From contig NZ_POYJ01000015.1 of NCBI RefSeq assembly GCF_002895435.1, positions 62,001-126,000 of the forward strand: a stretch of DNA of 64,000 nucleotides, given 5' to 3'. Each line of letters begins with the position of its first letter. Within the stretch, counting starts at the first letter, position 1. A program made the position numbers and the translations under genes. Under the pieces are notes generated by a model that was not told the origin of the DNA, ran no database searches, and worked only from the letters and a program-made list of their open reading frames with translations. This document shows positions 25,214 through 33,823 of the stretch, piece by piece. The stretch is from Aquimarina sediminis (lineage in GTDB: Bacteria > Bacteroidota > Bacteroidia > Flavobacteriales > Flavobacteriaceae).

Positions 25214-27460
25214 CTAATCCAATAAAAGTTGAGTTACGGCAGCAGTATTCATCGCCCATTTTATATCATAAGGCTCATCCGCTTTATTTATATCAGAAAC
25301 TATGGTTAAGCCTTGCGCTTCTGCCTTAAGTTTAAGAATATTACCGATAGTAAGTTTACTATCTAATTTTGCTAATAAAGCTTCTACTCCCTTGGTATCT
25401 AAATTTTGAACTACCTGACCACCAAAACTCATTTCTAGCCATACAATTTCTCGGTTTTCAATATCAAGAACCCCAAATACTAGTCCTTTTGACATGGTTT
25501 GAGTAATTCTAACTTGATGTTGTACACAAGAAGGATCGTATGCTACTCCGGTTTTAGCCGAGATTTTCATAGGATACTTACTATCCATCCACCCTACAAC
25601 AAGATTAGGAGATAAATTACCATTGGTATAGGCATTACAGGTAAAACTTACATATTTAGCCTTTTTAGAGGCTAATTCATCAAGGTTTATGTCAATATAT
25701 TCTGCAGTACCTACTTTATCAGGAATTTGTTGAATATCTCCACTATGTTTACATCCAGGGATAACCAACTGAGAGTATGAGCAAAAAGAAGATCTGTTTT
25801 CGTAAGCAACGCTACAGCTTAGGTCCATATCCAGATGTTGGGCATTTAGCCCTTCTCCCCATTGCATGAATAACCTAACAATGTTTCCTTCTACAGGAAA
25901 TTTGGTTCCCATTAATGCAGATGGTAAATCCTGTACAGTATCGCTTCTGTCTCCAATAGATAGAGGTATATTATACAAGCCTTCATCTATATAAATAGTC
26001 TGGTTCTTATTTTCAATCGATGAAAATCTTCTTTTCATTACCTCAATGCATAAATCTTCAATTTTTGATTGCATCGCTTTTAGGTGGTCATCTTCGTACA
26101 ACTGTAAGAACTTGTTAGCAGAAATACGTTTGTTTGTCCCTCCCAGAGGTTTTACATTTCTTGATGAGGTCTTATCAAAATATATTTGCGCATACATATT
26201 TAATGTAAAAAGCAATCTGGCAGGGATATTATCTATAATTTCAGAGAAGTGTTTTAATGTCACATCTTCCCCAAACCATAACATGTTTGAAAATAGTGAT
26301 CTGGCAAACAAGCCTGGTCTTTGCTTTAAGAGTTTAAAAGTGTTCTCAGCATCACTTTTTAATCGATAATGATTGATTTGTCCTTGCCATACGGTATAGG
26401 TCTGGTTATAAAAAACATCTAAAAGCTGAGCGAGTTTTTCAAACCCTTTTTTCTTGGCATATTCTGCTAATCGTAGCGCTCTGATAAAACGTATCCATAT
26501 ACCACGTTTGGGATGCATAATTTCGCAAGACTTTTCTGGTATCAATGCCAATCCATTTAGCCATGTAGCTACTTGTTTACATTCTTTTCTTGAATACTTT
26601 AGCTTCAAATCTGCTTTAGCTTGTAGTTTTGCTTTTCCACTTTGATCAACCATACTAAATGCGCGAGTCGAATTTTTGGCTGCTCTGTTAATGATGGTTT
26701 TTGGTTCTATCACCTGTAGAAAACCAGTGTGTTTATACCATAAATATCTTAATATATCATTCGGATTCTTAAATAACACTTGTGCCTCTTGGTTTCTGTC
26801 AGTATTTGCTAAAGTGTCTATAACAAGCATTAGCGTCTCTTTTATACCGATTTCTATATCTTGAGGAATAGGGAATTGATCTAAAAGTATTTTTAAACTA
26901 TCCACTTGTGTAGCATCTAATGCTGTTTTTGAAGCTAAGAGGTCAATATAAAATTGATTTAGATCCTTTTCGGTCCATAGGTTTAGGGTTTTTAATTTGC
27001 TTCTCTGGTTATAATTTTCGATGTTACCAAACTCAAAAGGAGTTCCACAAAAAGGACAACCGTTGTACCTTTCTAAAGGAAATGTACCTTCTGGTATGAT
27101 ATGACCACAGGCTAATCTGGTTCCTTTGTTAGTTTGAAAAACAGTACCAAAAAACGTGATGATATGATCCAGAGCTGTTTCATTCGTAGGGATATTCCAT
27201 TCTTTTACGAGTGGTGTCCAATTTTTTTGTACTCCTGTTATTTCTTTCAGGACTTCGAGAAGTTCCAGTTTTGATTTTGGATTTGTATTGTTTAGCGCAT
27301 GTAATAGCTCTTCAGAAAATGTAAAACCTAGCTTAGCGGCGTTTGCTACCAAAACAGAAGTCGTTTGATTCAGTGTTTTATGATTGCCTGTGATCGTATC
27401 TTTAGAAAGATAAACGGCATTTTGTCTTAAGCTTATTTTTAGTACATCTTTTTTCATCAT
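25214..27460 (-). CDS. Large protein with RING-like zinc motif and TerD-like domain (MXAN_6230/SCO0854 type)
   Basis: A 748 aa cytoplasmic protein. A RING-like zinc knuckle sits at about residues 118-139 (Cys118, His120, Cys135, Cys138; CGHIIPEG and GCPFCGTPFEFG). A long helical middle follows. The C-terminal third carries a TerD-like pattern: HLDMDLSCSVAYEN, then CKHSGDIQQIP with His572, and EYIDINLDELASKKAKYVSF. This order fits what NCBI calls 'MXAN_6230/SCO0854 family RING domain-containing protein', recalled rather than searched. TerD domains bind calcium and belong to tellurite/stress-response modules. No other ter gene is nearby. Function is unknown. Confidence 0.75.
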   Translation of the reverse strand: MMKKDVLKISLRQNAVYLSKDTITGNHKTLNQTTSVLVANAAKLGFTFSEELLHALNNTNPKSKLELLEVLKEITGVQKNWTPLVKEWNIPTNETALDHIITFFGTVFQTNKGTRLACGHIIPEGTFPLERYNGCPFCGTPFEFGNIENYNQRSKLKTLNLWTEKDLNQFYIDLLASKTALDATQVDSLKILLDQFPIPQDIEIGIKETLMLVIDTLANTDRNQEAQVLFKNPNDILRYLWYKHTGFLQVIEPKTIINRAAKNSTRAFSMVDQSGKAKLQAKADLKLKYSRKECKQVATWLNGLALIPEKSCEIMHPKRGIWIRFIRALRLAEYAKKKGFEKLAQLLDVFYNQTYTVWQGQINHYRLKSDAENTFKLLKQRPGLFARSLFSNMLWFGEDVTLKHFSEIIDNIPARLLFTLNMYAQIYFDKTSSRNVKPLGGTNKRISANKFLQLYEDDHLKAMQSKIEDLCIEVMKRRFSSIENKNQTIYIDEGLYNIPLSIGDRSDTVQDLPSALMGTKFPVEGNIVRLFMQWGEGLNAQHLDMDLSCSVAYENRSSFCSYSQLVIPGCKHSGDIQQIPDKVGTAEYIDINLDELASKKAKYVSFTCNAYTNGNLSPNLVVGWMDSKYPMKISAKTGVAYDPSCVQHQVRITQTMSKGLVFGVLDIENREIVWLEMSFGGQVVQNLDTKGVEALLAKLDSKLTIGNILKLKAEAQGLTIVSDINKADEPYDIKWAMNTAAVTQLLLD

Positions 27461-27639
27461 AGTATTATTAAATTAAAGTAAGATAATCCTGCTTCTGTGT
27501 TCAAACCCAAATCGAATGGCTTACGCCAGGAAGTAAGAAGCAATTGACCTTATTTTGTATAGTAATGTAACACCTTCTCCCGATTTTTAAAACTACTGTT
27601 TAATACCGTTATGAAGTATGATGTTACTCCCTATTTTGT

Positions 27640-27877
27640 GAGGCAGGTGGGATTCGAACCCACGACCTGGGCGTTAAAAGCGCTGGAGTAAGTTTATATT
27701 GACCTAATTGGTAATCTTTAAACAATTTTGGACTCGAACCAAAAGCCCCTTATGCGGGACTTTTACCTGTTGAAGTATGTTTAAATTGACCAGAAAGAAT
27801 ATTTTTTCACCTTAGGTATTCTAGTTTATATGGTAATTTATAAACTAACCTGCTCTATCCATCTGAGCTACTGCCTC
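27640..27877 (-). tRNA. tRNA-Lys(UUU) gene interrupted by 165 nt
   Basis: On the minus strand the 5' half (27877-27849) gives acceptor GAGGCAG, TA, D-arm GCTC/GAGC with loop AGATGGATA, A, and GG. The 3' half (27683-27640) gives GCG, anticodon loop CTTTTAA, CGCCC, AGGTC, T-arm GTGGG-TTCGAAT-CCCAC and acceptor CTGCCTC-A. Removing 27848-27684 joins GG to GCG and makes a perfect 5 bp anticodon stem (GGGCG/CGCCC). With the 7/7 acceptor, 4/4 D-stem and 5/5 T-stem it forms a complete cloverleaf with anticodon TTT. CCA is not encoded. The insert lies after tRNA position 28, inside the anticodon stem. The tRNA is either spliced in some way or disrupted; sequence alone cannot decide. Confidence 0.75.
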
Positions 27878-27944
27878 AATTTTATTAAAATCGGGTAATT
27901 ATAAAAGTCTTTTCTTGGATGAGTGAAGTAACTCTTATTTGACC
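27685..27944. repeat. Three 20-bp direct repeats in and beside the tRNA-Lys
   Basis: Plus-strand copies: ggagtaagtttatattgacc (27685-27704), gaagtatgtttaaattgacc (27772-27791) and gaagtaactcttatttgacc (27925-27944). The first abuts the 3' tRNA half, the second abuts a tRNA-like segment, the third lies outside the 5' half. The sequence next to the 5' half (TTAGTTTATAAATTACC on the minus strand) is largely complementary to the first two, so they could pair across the insert. Confidence 0.6.
27717..27785 (-). other. tRNA-like sequence inside the tRNA-Lys insert
   Basis: On the minus strand a T-arm-like hairpin TTTTGG-TTCGAGT-CCAAAA (27744-27726) lies between outer arms TTTAAAC (27785-27779) and GTTTAAA (27723-27717). 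A possible D-arm ACTT...AAGT with GG in the loop is also present. The anticodon region (CCC-GCATAA-GGG) is about 8 nt too short for a normal tRNA, so it looks like a degenerate or non-canonical tRNA. Confidence 0.5.
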
Positions 27945-28198
27945 TGATTTTTATGTTAAAGAACGTTGTCTTGTTATTTATTGATTCAAAGGTGATATCT
28001 TATTGCGCAATAATTTTTCGTAGATGTAAAATTTTTATAAAATTTTTAGAATGAGTTGTTGTTTTGGGGATGGTATAATCTTCTTTTGTAATGTATAAGT
28101 TTAATTTGAGGAGATTCTAAAATTGTGAATATCTATTATATGTATCAGTAGTGAGAGCTTTTTTAAAAATATATATTTGGCATCCTAAAAAAAGAGAT

Positions 28199-28780
28199 AT
28201 GAGTACAACTTGGTATGAGTGTAAAGTAAAGTATAGAAAATTAAATGATTCTGGAGTGCAAAAGGTTACCACAGAACCTTATTTGGTAGATGCATTATCT
28301 TATACAGAAGCCGAAACCAGAATTAATGAAGAAATGTCTGCATATATTAGTGAAGAGTTTAAAATCACAAATATAAAACTGGCAAATTTTGCAGAGATAC
28401 ATCCGTTTGAGAATTCTGACCGTTGGTTTAAATCAAAGGTTTCTCTGATTGCTTATGACGAAGAAAGTGGTAAAGAAAGAAAAACCAGTATGTATCTGTT
28501 AGTACAAGCAAACGATGTAAAAGAGGCTTATGATAATACAAATAGTATGATGAAAGGTTCTACCAGTGATTATACAATTCCGGCTATTTCTGAATCTCCT
28601 ATCATGGATGTTTTTCCTTATTTTACAGGAGAAGAAGAGCAGTTAGAAAAGTTTAAATCTACAAGAGATGCTAATGTATCCAGAGAAGAAGAACCAGAAA
28701 CTCCAGAAGTTCGAGAAGAGTTAGAAACGCCAGTAGAAGCAAATATAGCTGATAGAAAAGAGTATTTTGAAGAAGAATAA
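28199..28780 (+). CDS. DUF4494 family protein
   Basis: The ATG at 28199 gives MSTTWYECKVKYRKL, the usual N-terminus of the DUF4494 family; the GTG 48 bp upstream adds an unlikely extension. The protein is soluble, with the conserved core SYTEAETRINEEMSAYISEE and GKERKTSMYLLVQANDVKEA and a Glu-rich disordered C-terminus. The family is widespread in Bacteroidota with no known function. A terminator follows at 28852. Confidence 0.85.
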   Translation: MSTTWYECKVKYRKLNDSGVQKVTTEPYLVDALSYTEAETRINEEMSAYISEEFKITNIKLANFAEIHPFENSDRWFKSKVSLIAYDEESGKERKTSMYLLVQANDVKEAYDNTNSMMKGSTSDYTIPAISESPIMDVFPYFTGEEEQLEKFKSTRDANVSREEEPETPEVREELETPVEANIADRKEYFEEE

Positions 28781-28851
28781 AGTACTCTAATGAATTACTA
28801 ATATTTTTGACAATACATTTGGTATTGGTAAAAGAATATAACTTTCAAAAA

Positions 28852-28884
28852 AATCCCCTCTTTTCTTGTTGTTTAGAGGGGATT
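28852..28884 (+). terminator. Rho-independent terminator
   Basis: The arms aatcccctc (28852-28860) and gaggggatt (28876-28884), with a T-rich 15-nt loop, lie 71 bp after the DUF4494 stop. A-run before and AT-rich tail after. Confidence 0.75.
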
Positions 28885-29369
28885 ATCAATAAATTTAGAA
28901 ACACCTTTTTCTTAGAATTAGTCGATACTATGATTTCGTTTCGTAGCATTTTTATATTCTAAAGTTAGGTGCATTCAAATAATAAAACTAGAGTTAAAAG
29001 AGACTTCTAGTTTAATGTGTTATTTCTTCTCTTACATGATGCATAAATCTATAGTATAGATTTTTTGTTAATAGAATTTTCCAGAGCTTTTTTAAAAAAC
29101 ACTTTAGACATTTTAAAAATAAATTGTTCTTGAGAATTTGGTCGTAGTATCCTGTAAAAATTATTTTTTTGAGTGCTTCAATAATATTTGTTAATAAAGA
29201 AAATATGAAGGAAAAATACTACTTCATAAATATATACGTTAATAGATGCAAATAATAAAAAAACAACAAAATATTAATCGAAGTAAAATACCAAAATATA
29301 TGTAAAAAAGGAGGTCTAAAGGACAAACCTCCCTAAATATTGTTAATTGTCCAAATTAAACTCAACAAA
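28885..29369. other. AT-rich intergenic region upstream of the CAP lipoprotein
   Basis: About 480 bp of very AT-rich, stop-rich sequence without a credible gene. A hairpin with arms ggaggt (29310-29315) and acctcc (29327-29332) lies in the presumed 5' leader of the next gene, 37 bp before its ATG, and could affect its translation. No -7/-33 pair was fixed. Confidence 0.5.
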
Positions 29370-29987
29370 ATGAAAAAACTGAATTTATTAGCAGTAATCT
29401 TGTTGGTGACTATCGTTGTTTCTTGTTCCCGCAATGACAATGATTATGATCCCAACGTAATTAAAGATGAAAACACCGAACTTCTTGAAAAGAACAGTGT
29501 TACTTATTCATCTGAGGAATTAAAACTCTATGAACTAATCATGGAGTATCGACGAGAAAATGGTCTAAAAAGTATTCCTTTATCAAACTCTTTGTCTTTT
29601 GTAGCCCAATCACATGCTAGAGATCTAGTAGAAAACAAACCAGATATTAGTGAGGATTGTAATGCGCACAGCTGGTCAAATAATGGGAATTGGTCTGCTT
29701 GCTGTTATACATGGGATCACGCCCAAGCAAGTTGTATGTGGAATAAACCTAGAGAAATGACCTCATATACGGGATATGGTTTTGAAATAGCCGCTGGAAG
29801 TTCGAATCCAATTTATGATGGATACATTATGACTGCCGATTATGCTCTTCAATCATGGCAAGGAAGTTCTCATCATAATGATGTGATCTTAAATGGTGCA
29901 TGGTGGAATAGTGATTGGAATGCTATAGGGATTGGTATGTACGGCGGATTTGCAACTGCCTGGTTTGGTCATGCACATGATCAATAA
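29370..29987 (+). CDS. CAP-domain (SCP/TAPS) lipoprotein
   Basis: The ATG at 29370 gives a lipoprotein signal (MKKLNLLAVILLVTIVVSC). The mature part is a CAP domain: LYELIMEYRRENGLKSIPLS, SFVAQSHARDL (first His), NAHSWS, and a C-terminal SSHHNDVILNGAW with WNAIGIGMYGGFATAWFGH. It has four extra Cys (CNAHSW, ACCYTW, ASCMW) that could form disulphides. CAP proteins are exported, and their function in bacteria is mostly unknown. It is a single-gene unit with a terminator at 30097. Confidence 0.88.
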   Translation: MKKLNLLAVILLVTIVVSCSRNDNDYDPNVIKDENTELLEKNSVTYSSEELKLYELIMEYRRENGLKSIPLSNSLSFVAQSHARDLVENKPDISEDCNAHSWSNNGNWSACCYTWDHAQASCMWNKPREMTSYTGYGFEIAAGSSNPIYDGYIMTADYALQSWQGSSHHNDVILNGAWWNSDWNAIGIGMYGGFATAWFGHAHDQ

Positions 29988-30096
29988 ATATGGGATTTCT
30001 TGTTTTCTGAAAAATCAAATTTTACTGATACTCTGTTTCAGAAAATAATTAATGACATACTTACTACATCTATTGGACTAGAAAAATGATGTAAAT

Positions 30097-30135
30097 AAAA
30101 CCACCTTCCTTAAAAAATATAGGAAGGTGGTTTTT
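30097..30135 (+). terminator. Rho-independent terminator
   Basis: The perfect arms aaaaccaccttcct (30097-30110) and aggaaggtggtttt (30121-30134), with an A-rich 10-nt loop, are followed by T. It ends the CAP gene about 110 bp after its stop. Confidence 0.88.
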
Positions 30136-30311
30136 AAACTTTATAGTAAATGATTAATATTTAATAACGTAAAGTTTTAACAAACTACATTATCAATTTA
30201 AATATAATGAAATAATATATACCGTATAAAAAAGCTCTTTTATTCTATAAATCAACACTCCTTAATTCAATTTTTAGGAGGTTGTCTTAACAGAAAAAGT
30301 CGATTAAGACT

Positions 30312-30533
30312 TTATTGATTCGGAGCTCCTTTTAATCTTTTTTCAATCTTTCTTTTTATAACTGTAAGTCGTTTCATCAGATCCATTAATTCAGGATCTT
30401 TTTTTTCTTTATAAAGTTCGTTAACGCTTAAGATTATATCTTTTACTTCTCTAGACGCAACAATACGCTCACTATTGGTTGTAAAAGACATTTTTCTTTG
30501 CTCAAATTCTAATGCTCTTTCGAGAATGTCCAT
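30312..30533 (-). CDS. Small charged helical protein (73 aa)
   Basis: MDILERALEFEQRKMSFTTN... through ELMDLMKRLTVIKRKIEKRL: a soluble, all-helical, basic protein with no membrane segment. It looks like a genuine small conserved protein rather than a chance frame, judging from its charge pattern. The function is unknown. The 324 bp on its left, up to the CAP gene, hold only the terminator at 30097. Confidence 0.6.
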   Translation of the reverse strand: MDILERALEFEQRKMSFTTNSERIVASREVKDIILSVNELYKEKKDPELMDLMKRLTVIKRKIEKRLKGAPNQ

Positions 30534-30856
30534 AATATTTTGTTTACTAAATTATCGTTTTAAAAAAGTGTAATCTATCAGTTAGTAAATCACTGCAAAG
30601 TTAACCTAATTTTTAATTTTTTTTTATAAACTTAACCTATCTTAAGAAATTTAGTTAATAAAGTTTAAATAAACAACACATTTGAATGTAATTATGTTTT
30701 TTGTAAATTAGAAAGGACTAAAAAAAAGCCCTTTTATAATATAAATTCTCAAAATAGGCGTACAATTTTCGTGAATTTGTTATAAAATAACGTTTTTTAA
30801 ATTATGTAGCATATTCCTTGTTAGGGAGATAAATAAAAAAACAAGTTTAAATTGAT
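30534..30856. other. AT-rich intergenic region, no gene seen
   Basis: Very AT-rich sequence between two divergent genes (30312-30533 minus and 30857 plus). It should contain both promoters, but no clear TAnnTTTG box stands out. Confidence 0.5.
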
Positions 30857-31336
30857 GTGAAAACTATTCTTTATATACAATCTGTATTAGATGATATAAC
30901 AGATCAAAAATGTTCTGTGTTAAAAAAAGAGGCTTTGACAAAAGGATATTATACAGTTTTTTGCTTTGCAAGCAAACATGATATCGAAGAGCCAATAGTA
31001 GTGCAAAATGAGTTTGTTTTAGAATTAGAAAGTAAAATAATAGAGTATTCTCCAGAATTGATTGTTTTGCATACAGGTATTGCTTTTAGATGCTATCCTG
31101 CGCAAATTTTACAGTCACTTACCATAATTAAGTTTAAATACCCTGAAATAAAAGTTATTCATGAACCAATTCCTCTGCTTGATATTAATTTTGACAGAGT
31201 TAGTTTTTTCTTTGATAAAAAGAAAGAGAGCACAAGAACCGAATTCTTATTTTGGCTATTGGGTGATAATGAGATTTTTGATAAACAAGAAGAGTATTAC
31301 AAAATATGGAATTTATGGAACAACCAAAATCAATAA
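30857..31336 (+). CDS. Unknown cytoplasmic alpha/beta protein (159 aa)
   Basis: The start is a GTG (30857). The chain alternates beta strands and helices like a small Rossmann/receiver fold: KTILYIQSVLDDITDQ, YYTVFCFASKH, SPELIVLHTGIAFRCYPAQI, YPEIKVIHEPIPLLD. No catalytic motif and no phospho-acceptor pattern can be assigned. Its 3' end overlaps the next gene by 31 bp in another frame, a sign of coupled expression. Not recognised. Confidence 0.55.
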   Translation: MKTILYIQSVLDDITDQKCSVLKKEALTKGYYTVFCFASKHDIEEPIVVQNEFVLELESKIIEYSPELIVLHTGIAFRCYPAQILQSLTIIKFKYPEIKVIHEPIPLLDINFDRVSFFFDKKKESTRTEFLFWLLGDNEIFDKQEEYYKIWNLWNNQNQ

Positions 31337-31944
31337 CTGAAATTATTCTTACCTCCACTGTACTCGCATCAATTGTGACATTTGTTTTGACTGTTATTTT
31401 TGGTCAAAGGCAGAAATATAAATACGATAAAAAAATAAAAGAAATTGAGAGAGATCACCATCTTGAGATTGAAAGATCAAAAAATGATTTTGAAAAAAAA
31501 CTAGAAAAGACAAAACAAGAGTTTCAATTAAGACTTGAAGCACAAAAAGAGGAGCATGAAAGAAAGATGGAGGTTTTAAAGAGAATTGAAAGTGTTCGGT
31601 ATGATAGTTTTGAAATTGTTGCTGAAACCTGTTATCGTGCAAAGAACCTATCAAGAGCTATTTCAAAAGGAAGATCAGAAGACAATGCGATAGAACGATT
31701 ATCACAACTTAAAGGAAATATTGAAAACCTCTTATTTAAGGGAGGTGTTCATTTAAAAAAAGGAGAAATATTTAAAGAAGTTCATGCCTATAAGAACCTG
31801 TTAGAGATTTACATTATACAAATACATAAAAATCTAAATAAAGACATGCATGATTCTGATGAAAAGGATGTTGAAAAAATATACAACAGAATTGAAAATT
31901 TATTTAATAAAATTGATGAGCTAATCTTAGAAAAAATATATTAA
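31306..31944 (+). CDS. Membrane-anchored coiled-coil protein (212 aa)
   Basis: One N-terminal membrane helix (ILTSTVLASIVTFVLTVIFG, about residues 14-33) is followed by a long charged coiled coil (KIKEIERDHHLEIERSKNDF to about residue 90) and a helical C-terminal domain of about 120 residues with no recognised motif. A second ATG three codons downstream is also possible. It overlaps the preceding gene, with which it forms a two-gene unit. The topology suggests the coil and C-terminal domain are cytoplasmic. Confidence 0.6.
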   Translation: MEFMEQPKSITEIILTSTVLASIVTFVLTVIFGQRQKYKYDKKIKEIERDHHLEIERSKNDFEKKLEKTKQEFQLRLEAQKEEHERKMEVLKRIESVRYDSFEIVAETCYRAKNLSRAISKGRSEDNAIERLSQLKGNIENLLFKGGVHLKKGEIFKEVHAYKNLLEIYIIQIHKNLNKDMHDSDEKDVEKIYNRIENLFNKIDELILEKIY

Positions 31945-31971
31945 ATTAATCAGAAGTAAAGTAGTAGATGT

Positions 31972-33114
31972 TTATTTGGGGTCTTTTGAAATATTAATCA
32001 TATCGATACTTACAACAGTTCTAAAACCAAGATGTTCTAAGGAGGAGTCTATACTGGTTGCCATACGTGCACTATTGCGATAGCTAGCGCAATAAGTATC
32101 ACTGCATAAAAAAGAACCTCCTTTGATTACTTTTTCTTGTAGCGTAGGATTATTCGGGTTAAATGGTTTTGCTGCCCCTTTTGGATTATGAATAACACCT
32201 TGTTGTTTTAATTGTTTATAATACTTTACGTTATACCAATCGGTAGTCCATTCCCAGACATTGCCAGCCATATCATAGAGATGATAAGAATTGGGAGAAT
32301 AGAAGCCAACAGGAGCTTTATTTTCATAACCATCTGTCAATGTATTGTAAGTTGGGAATTCTCCTTCCCATGTGTTGGCATACTTATTTAGAATTGTTTG
32401 ATCATTCCCCCAGAAAAAAATAGTATTTTTTTCGTTTTTCCCTCTGGATGCATATTCCCATTCAGCTTCTGTAGGTAATCTGCGACCTGCCCAATTGCAG
32501 TATGCAATGGCGTCTTCATAAGCAATATGTACTACGGGATAATTATCTTTTCCCTCTATTGAACTATCTGGACCTAAAGGGTGTTTCCAGTTTGCTCCTA
32601 TTTTCCATTGCCACCATTGCGAATAGTCATAAAGATTAGGAACACTTTCTTTTGTCTTTTTAAAAATTAGAGAGCCAGGCTGTAAAATAGAATCATGTGG
32701 TTTAGGAGCGTCATTAGGTAGTTGCTTTTTTATTTCTTCCCAAATCACTTCTCGTTCTGCAATGGTTATATAGCCGGTTTTATTTACAAATTTTTTAAAT
32801 TGCCCATTGGTTACTTCCGTTATATCCATAAAAAAACCATCGACAGAGACCTGATGCGCAGGTTTCTCGTGTGCCATAATCAAGGTGTCATTTTTTAAAG
32901 CACCTTGAGTAAACTCTCCCCCAGGAATCCAAACCATACCATCAGGGATAGGTGTTCCTTGTGGTAAATCTTTAATAATTACGTAATGCTCTCTTACTAG
33001 AGTCTTATGAATAGGTTTTGATTCTTGCTGTTGCTTACAACCAACTATTGTTACAAGAAAAAATAGTAATATCAGCTTTCTGCTATACCTTGTAAAAGAC
33101 CTGTTTTTATGCAT
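31972..33114 (-). CDS. Exported formylglycine-generating-enzyme-like lipoprotein
   Basis: A lipoprotein signal (ILLFFLVTIVGC) precedes a full FGE-sulfatase domain: MVWIPGGEFTQGA, VDGFFMDITEVTNGQFKKFV, YPVVHIAYEDAIAYCNWAGR, RLPTEAEWEYASRG, MAGNVWEWTTDWYN and KGGSFLCSDTYC. The last motif keeps both active-site cysteines of true FGE (Cys337 and Cys342, spacing 5), followed by YRNSARM and EHLGFRT. Many relatives in Bacteroidota (GldJ/GldK types) lack these cysteines, so this one may be an active sulfatase activator in the periplasm. No sulfatase gene lies in the window. Confidence 0.85.
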   Translation of the reverse strand: MHKNRSFTRYSRKLILLFFLVTIVGCKQQQESKPIHKTLVREHYVIIKDLPQGTPIPDGMVWIPGGEFTQGALKNDTLIMAHEKPAHQVSVDGFFMDITEVTNGQFKKFVNKTGYITIAEREVIWEEIKKQLPNDAPKPHDSILQPGSLIFKKTKESVPNLYDYSQWWQWKIGANWKHPLGPDSSIEGKDNYPVVHIAYEDAIAYCNWAGRRLPTEAEWEYASRGKNEKNTIFFWGNDQTILNKYANTWEGEFPTYNTLTDGYENKAPVGFYSPNSYHLYDMAGNVWEWTTDWYNVKYYKQLKQQGVIHNPKGAAKPFNPNNPTLQEKVIKGGSFLCSDTYCASYRNSARMATSIDSSLEHLGFRTVVSIDMINISKDPK

Positions 33115-33475
33115 TTTGATGTATGTGTTTTTTTTCTAAACTATTTGGATGAACCAGATACTCAAATGTAACCTTTTTATATATAGATTTTTAATGAGTT
33201 AAACAGACTGATAATTCGATTTTTAAAAATTGAAAAAAAAAGATCTTACTTCGGTGTTACAACTATTTGGTTTTCATCAATTTGTTGTTTGAGAGTTTTT
33301 TTTTGTTTCTATTTTTTGTTTTGCTAATGATGAATTTTATCAAGGCATTCTTCAAAACGAGAAAATTTGCTTTTTATCGAGGATTACCCTTTTAATTTGG
33401 CGTTTTTTCTATCGATTGAAAATCTGAATGATATTTTTATTATCTAATTATTAGGGAGTTATTAAAACATTTGCG
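33115..33475. other. Intergenic region, no gene seen
   Basis: About 360 bp of AT-rich sequence between the divergent FGE-like gene and the small gene at 33476. No repeat or hairpin stands out. Confidence 0.5.
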
Positions 33476-33697
33476 ATGAAAAAAGATTTAGATATTTCTG
33501 ATGTAAGGTTGATTATTCGAAATTTGATCTCATTTATCGTAGTCGAAGGAAAAGAATATGTGAGTGATGCAAAGAAAAAAGAATATGTGTCTTCATATAT
33601 ACAACTTCTGATAAAAACTATCCACCATATTGATGAACAGGAAGAGTTATCGATAATAGAGGATATCGCCGATGATATTTCGACATATTTAGAATAA
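33476..33697 (+). CDS. Small acidic helical protein (73 aa)
   Basis: MKKDLDISDVRLIIRNLISF... ends in EELSIIEDIADDISTYLE. It is a soluble, amphipathic, helical protein. An overlapping open frame on the other strand is richer in Ser/Ile and looks like a shadow. It lies 126 bp upstream of the pentapeptide-repeat gene. The function is unknown. Confidence 0.5.
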   Translation: MKKDLDISDVRLIIRNLISFIVVEGKEYVSDAKKKEYVSSYIQLLIKTIHHIDEQEELSIIEDIADDISTYLE

Positions 33698-33823
33698 AAC
33701 CTATTGTTTTTTGTTTTCATTTTGATTGAAGAGAGCTTTTTTATTGCCAAAGGAAGCTTTCTTTTTTTTAAAGTAATAATAACTTTTATATCTTATGCGT
33801 TTTAATACCCAAATTATAGCGCA

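Noticed and set aside
27684..27848. Group I intron in the tRNA-Lys
   Set aside because: At 165 nt it is shorter than known self-splicing group I introns, it sits in the anticodon stem rather than the loop, and I see no conserved P7/R-S core.
33451..33750. Minus-strand open frame of 99 codons
   Set aside because: It is antisense to the small acidic protein gene at 33476; its Ser/Ile-rich translation looks like a shadow.
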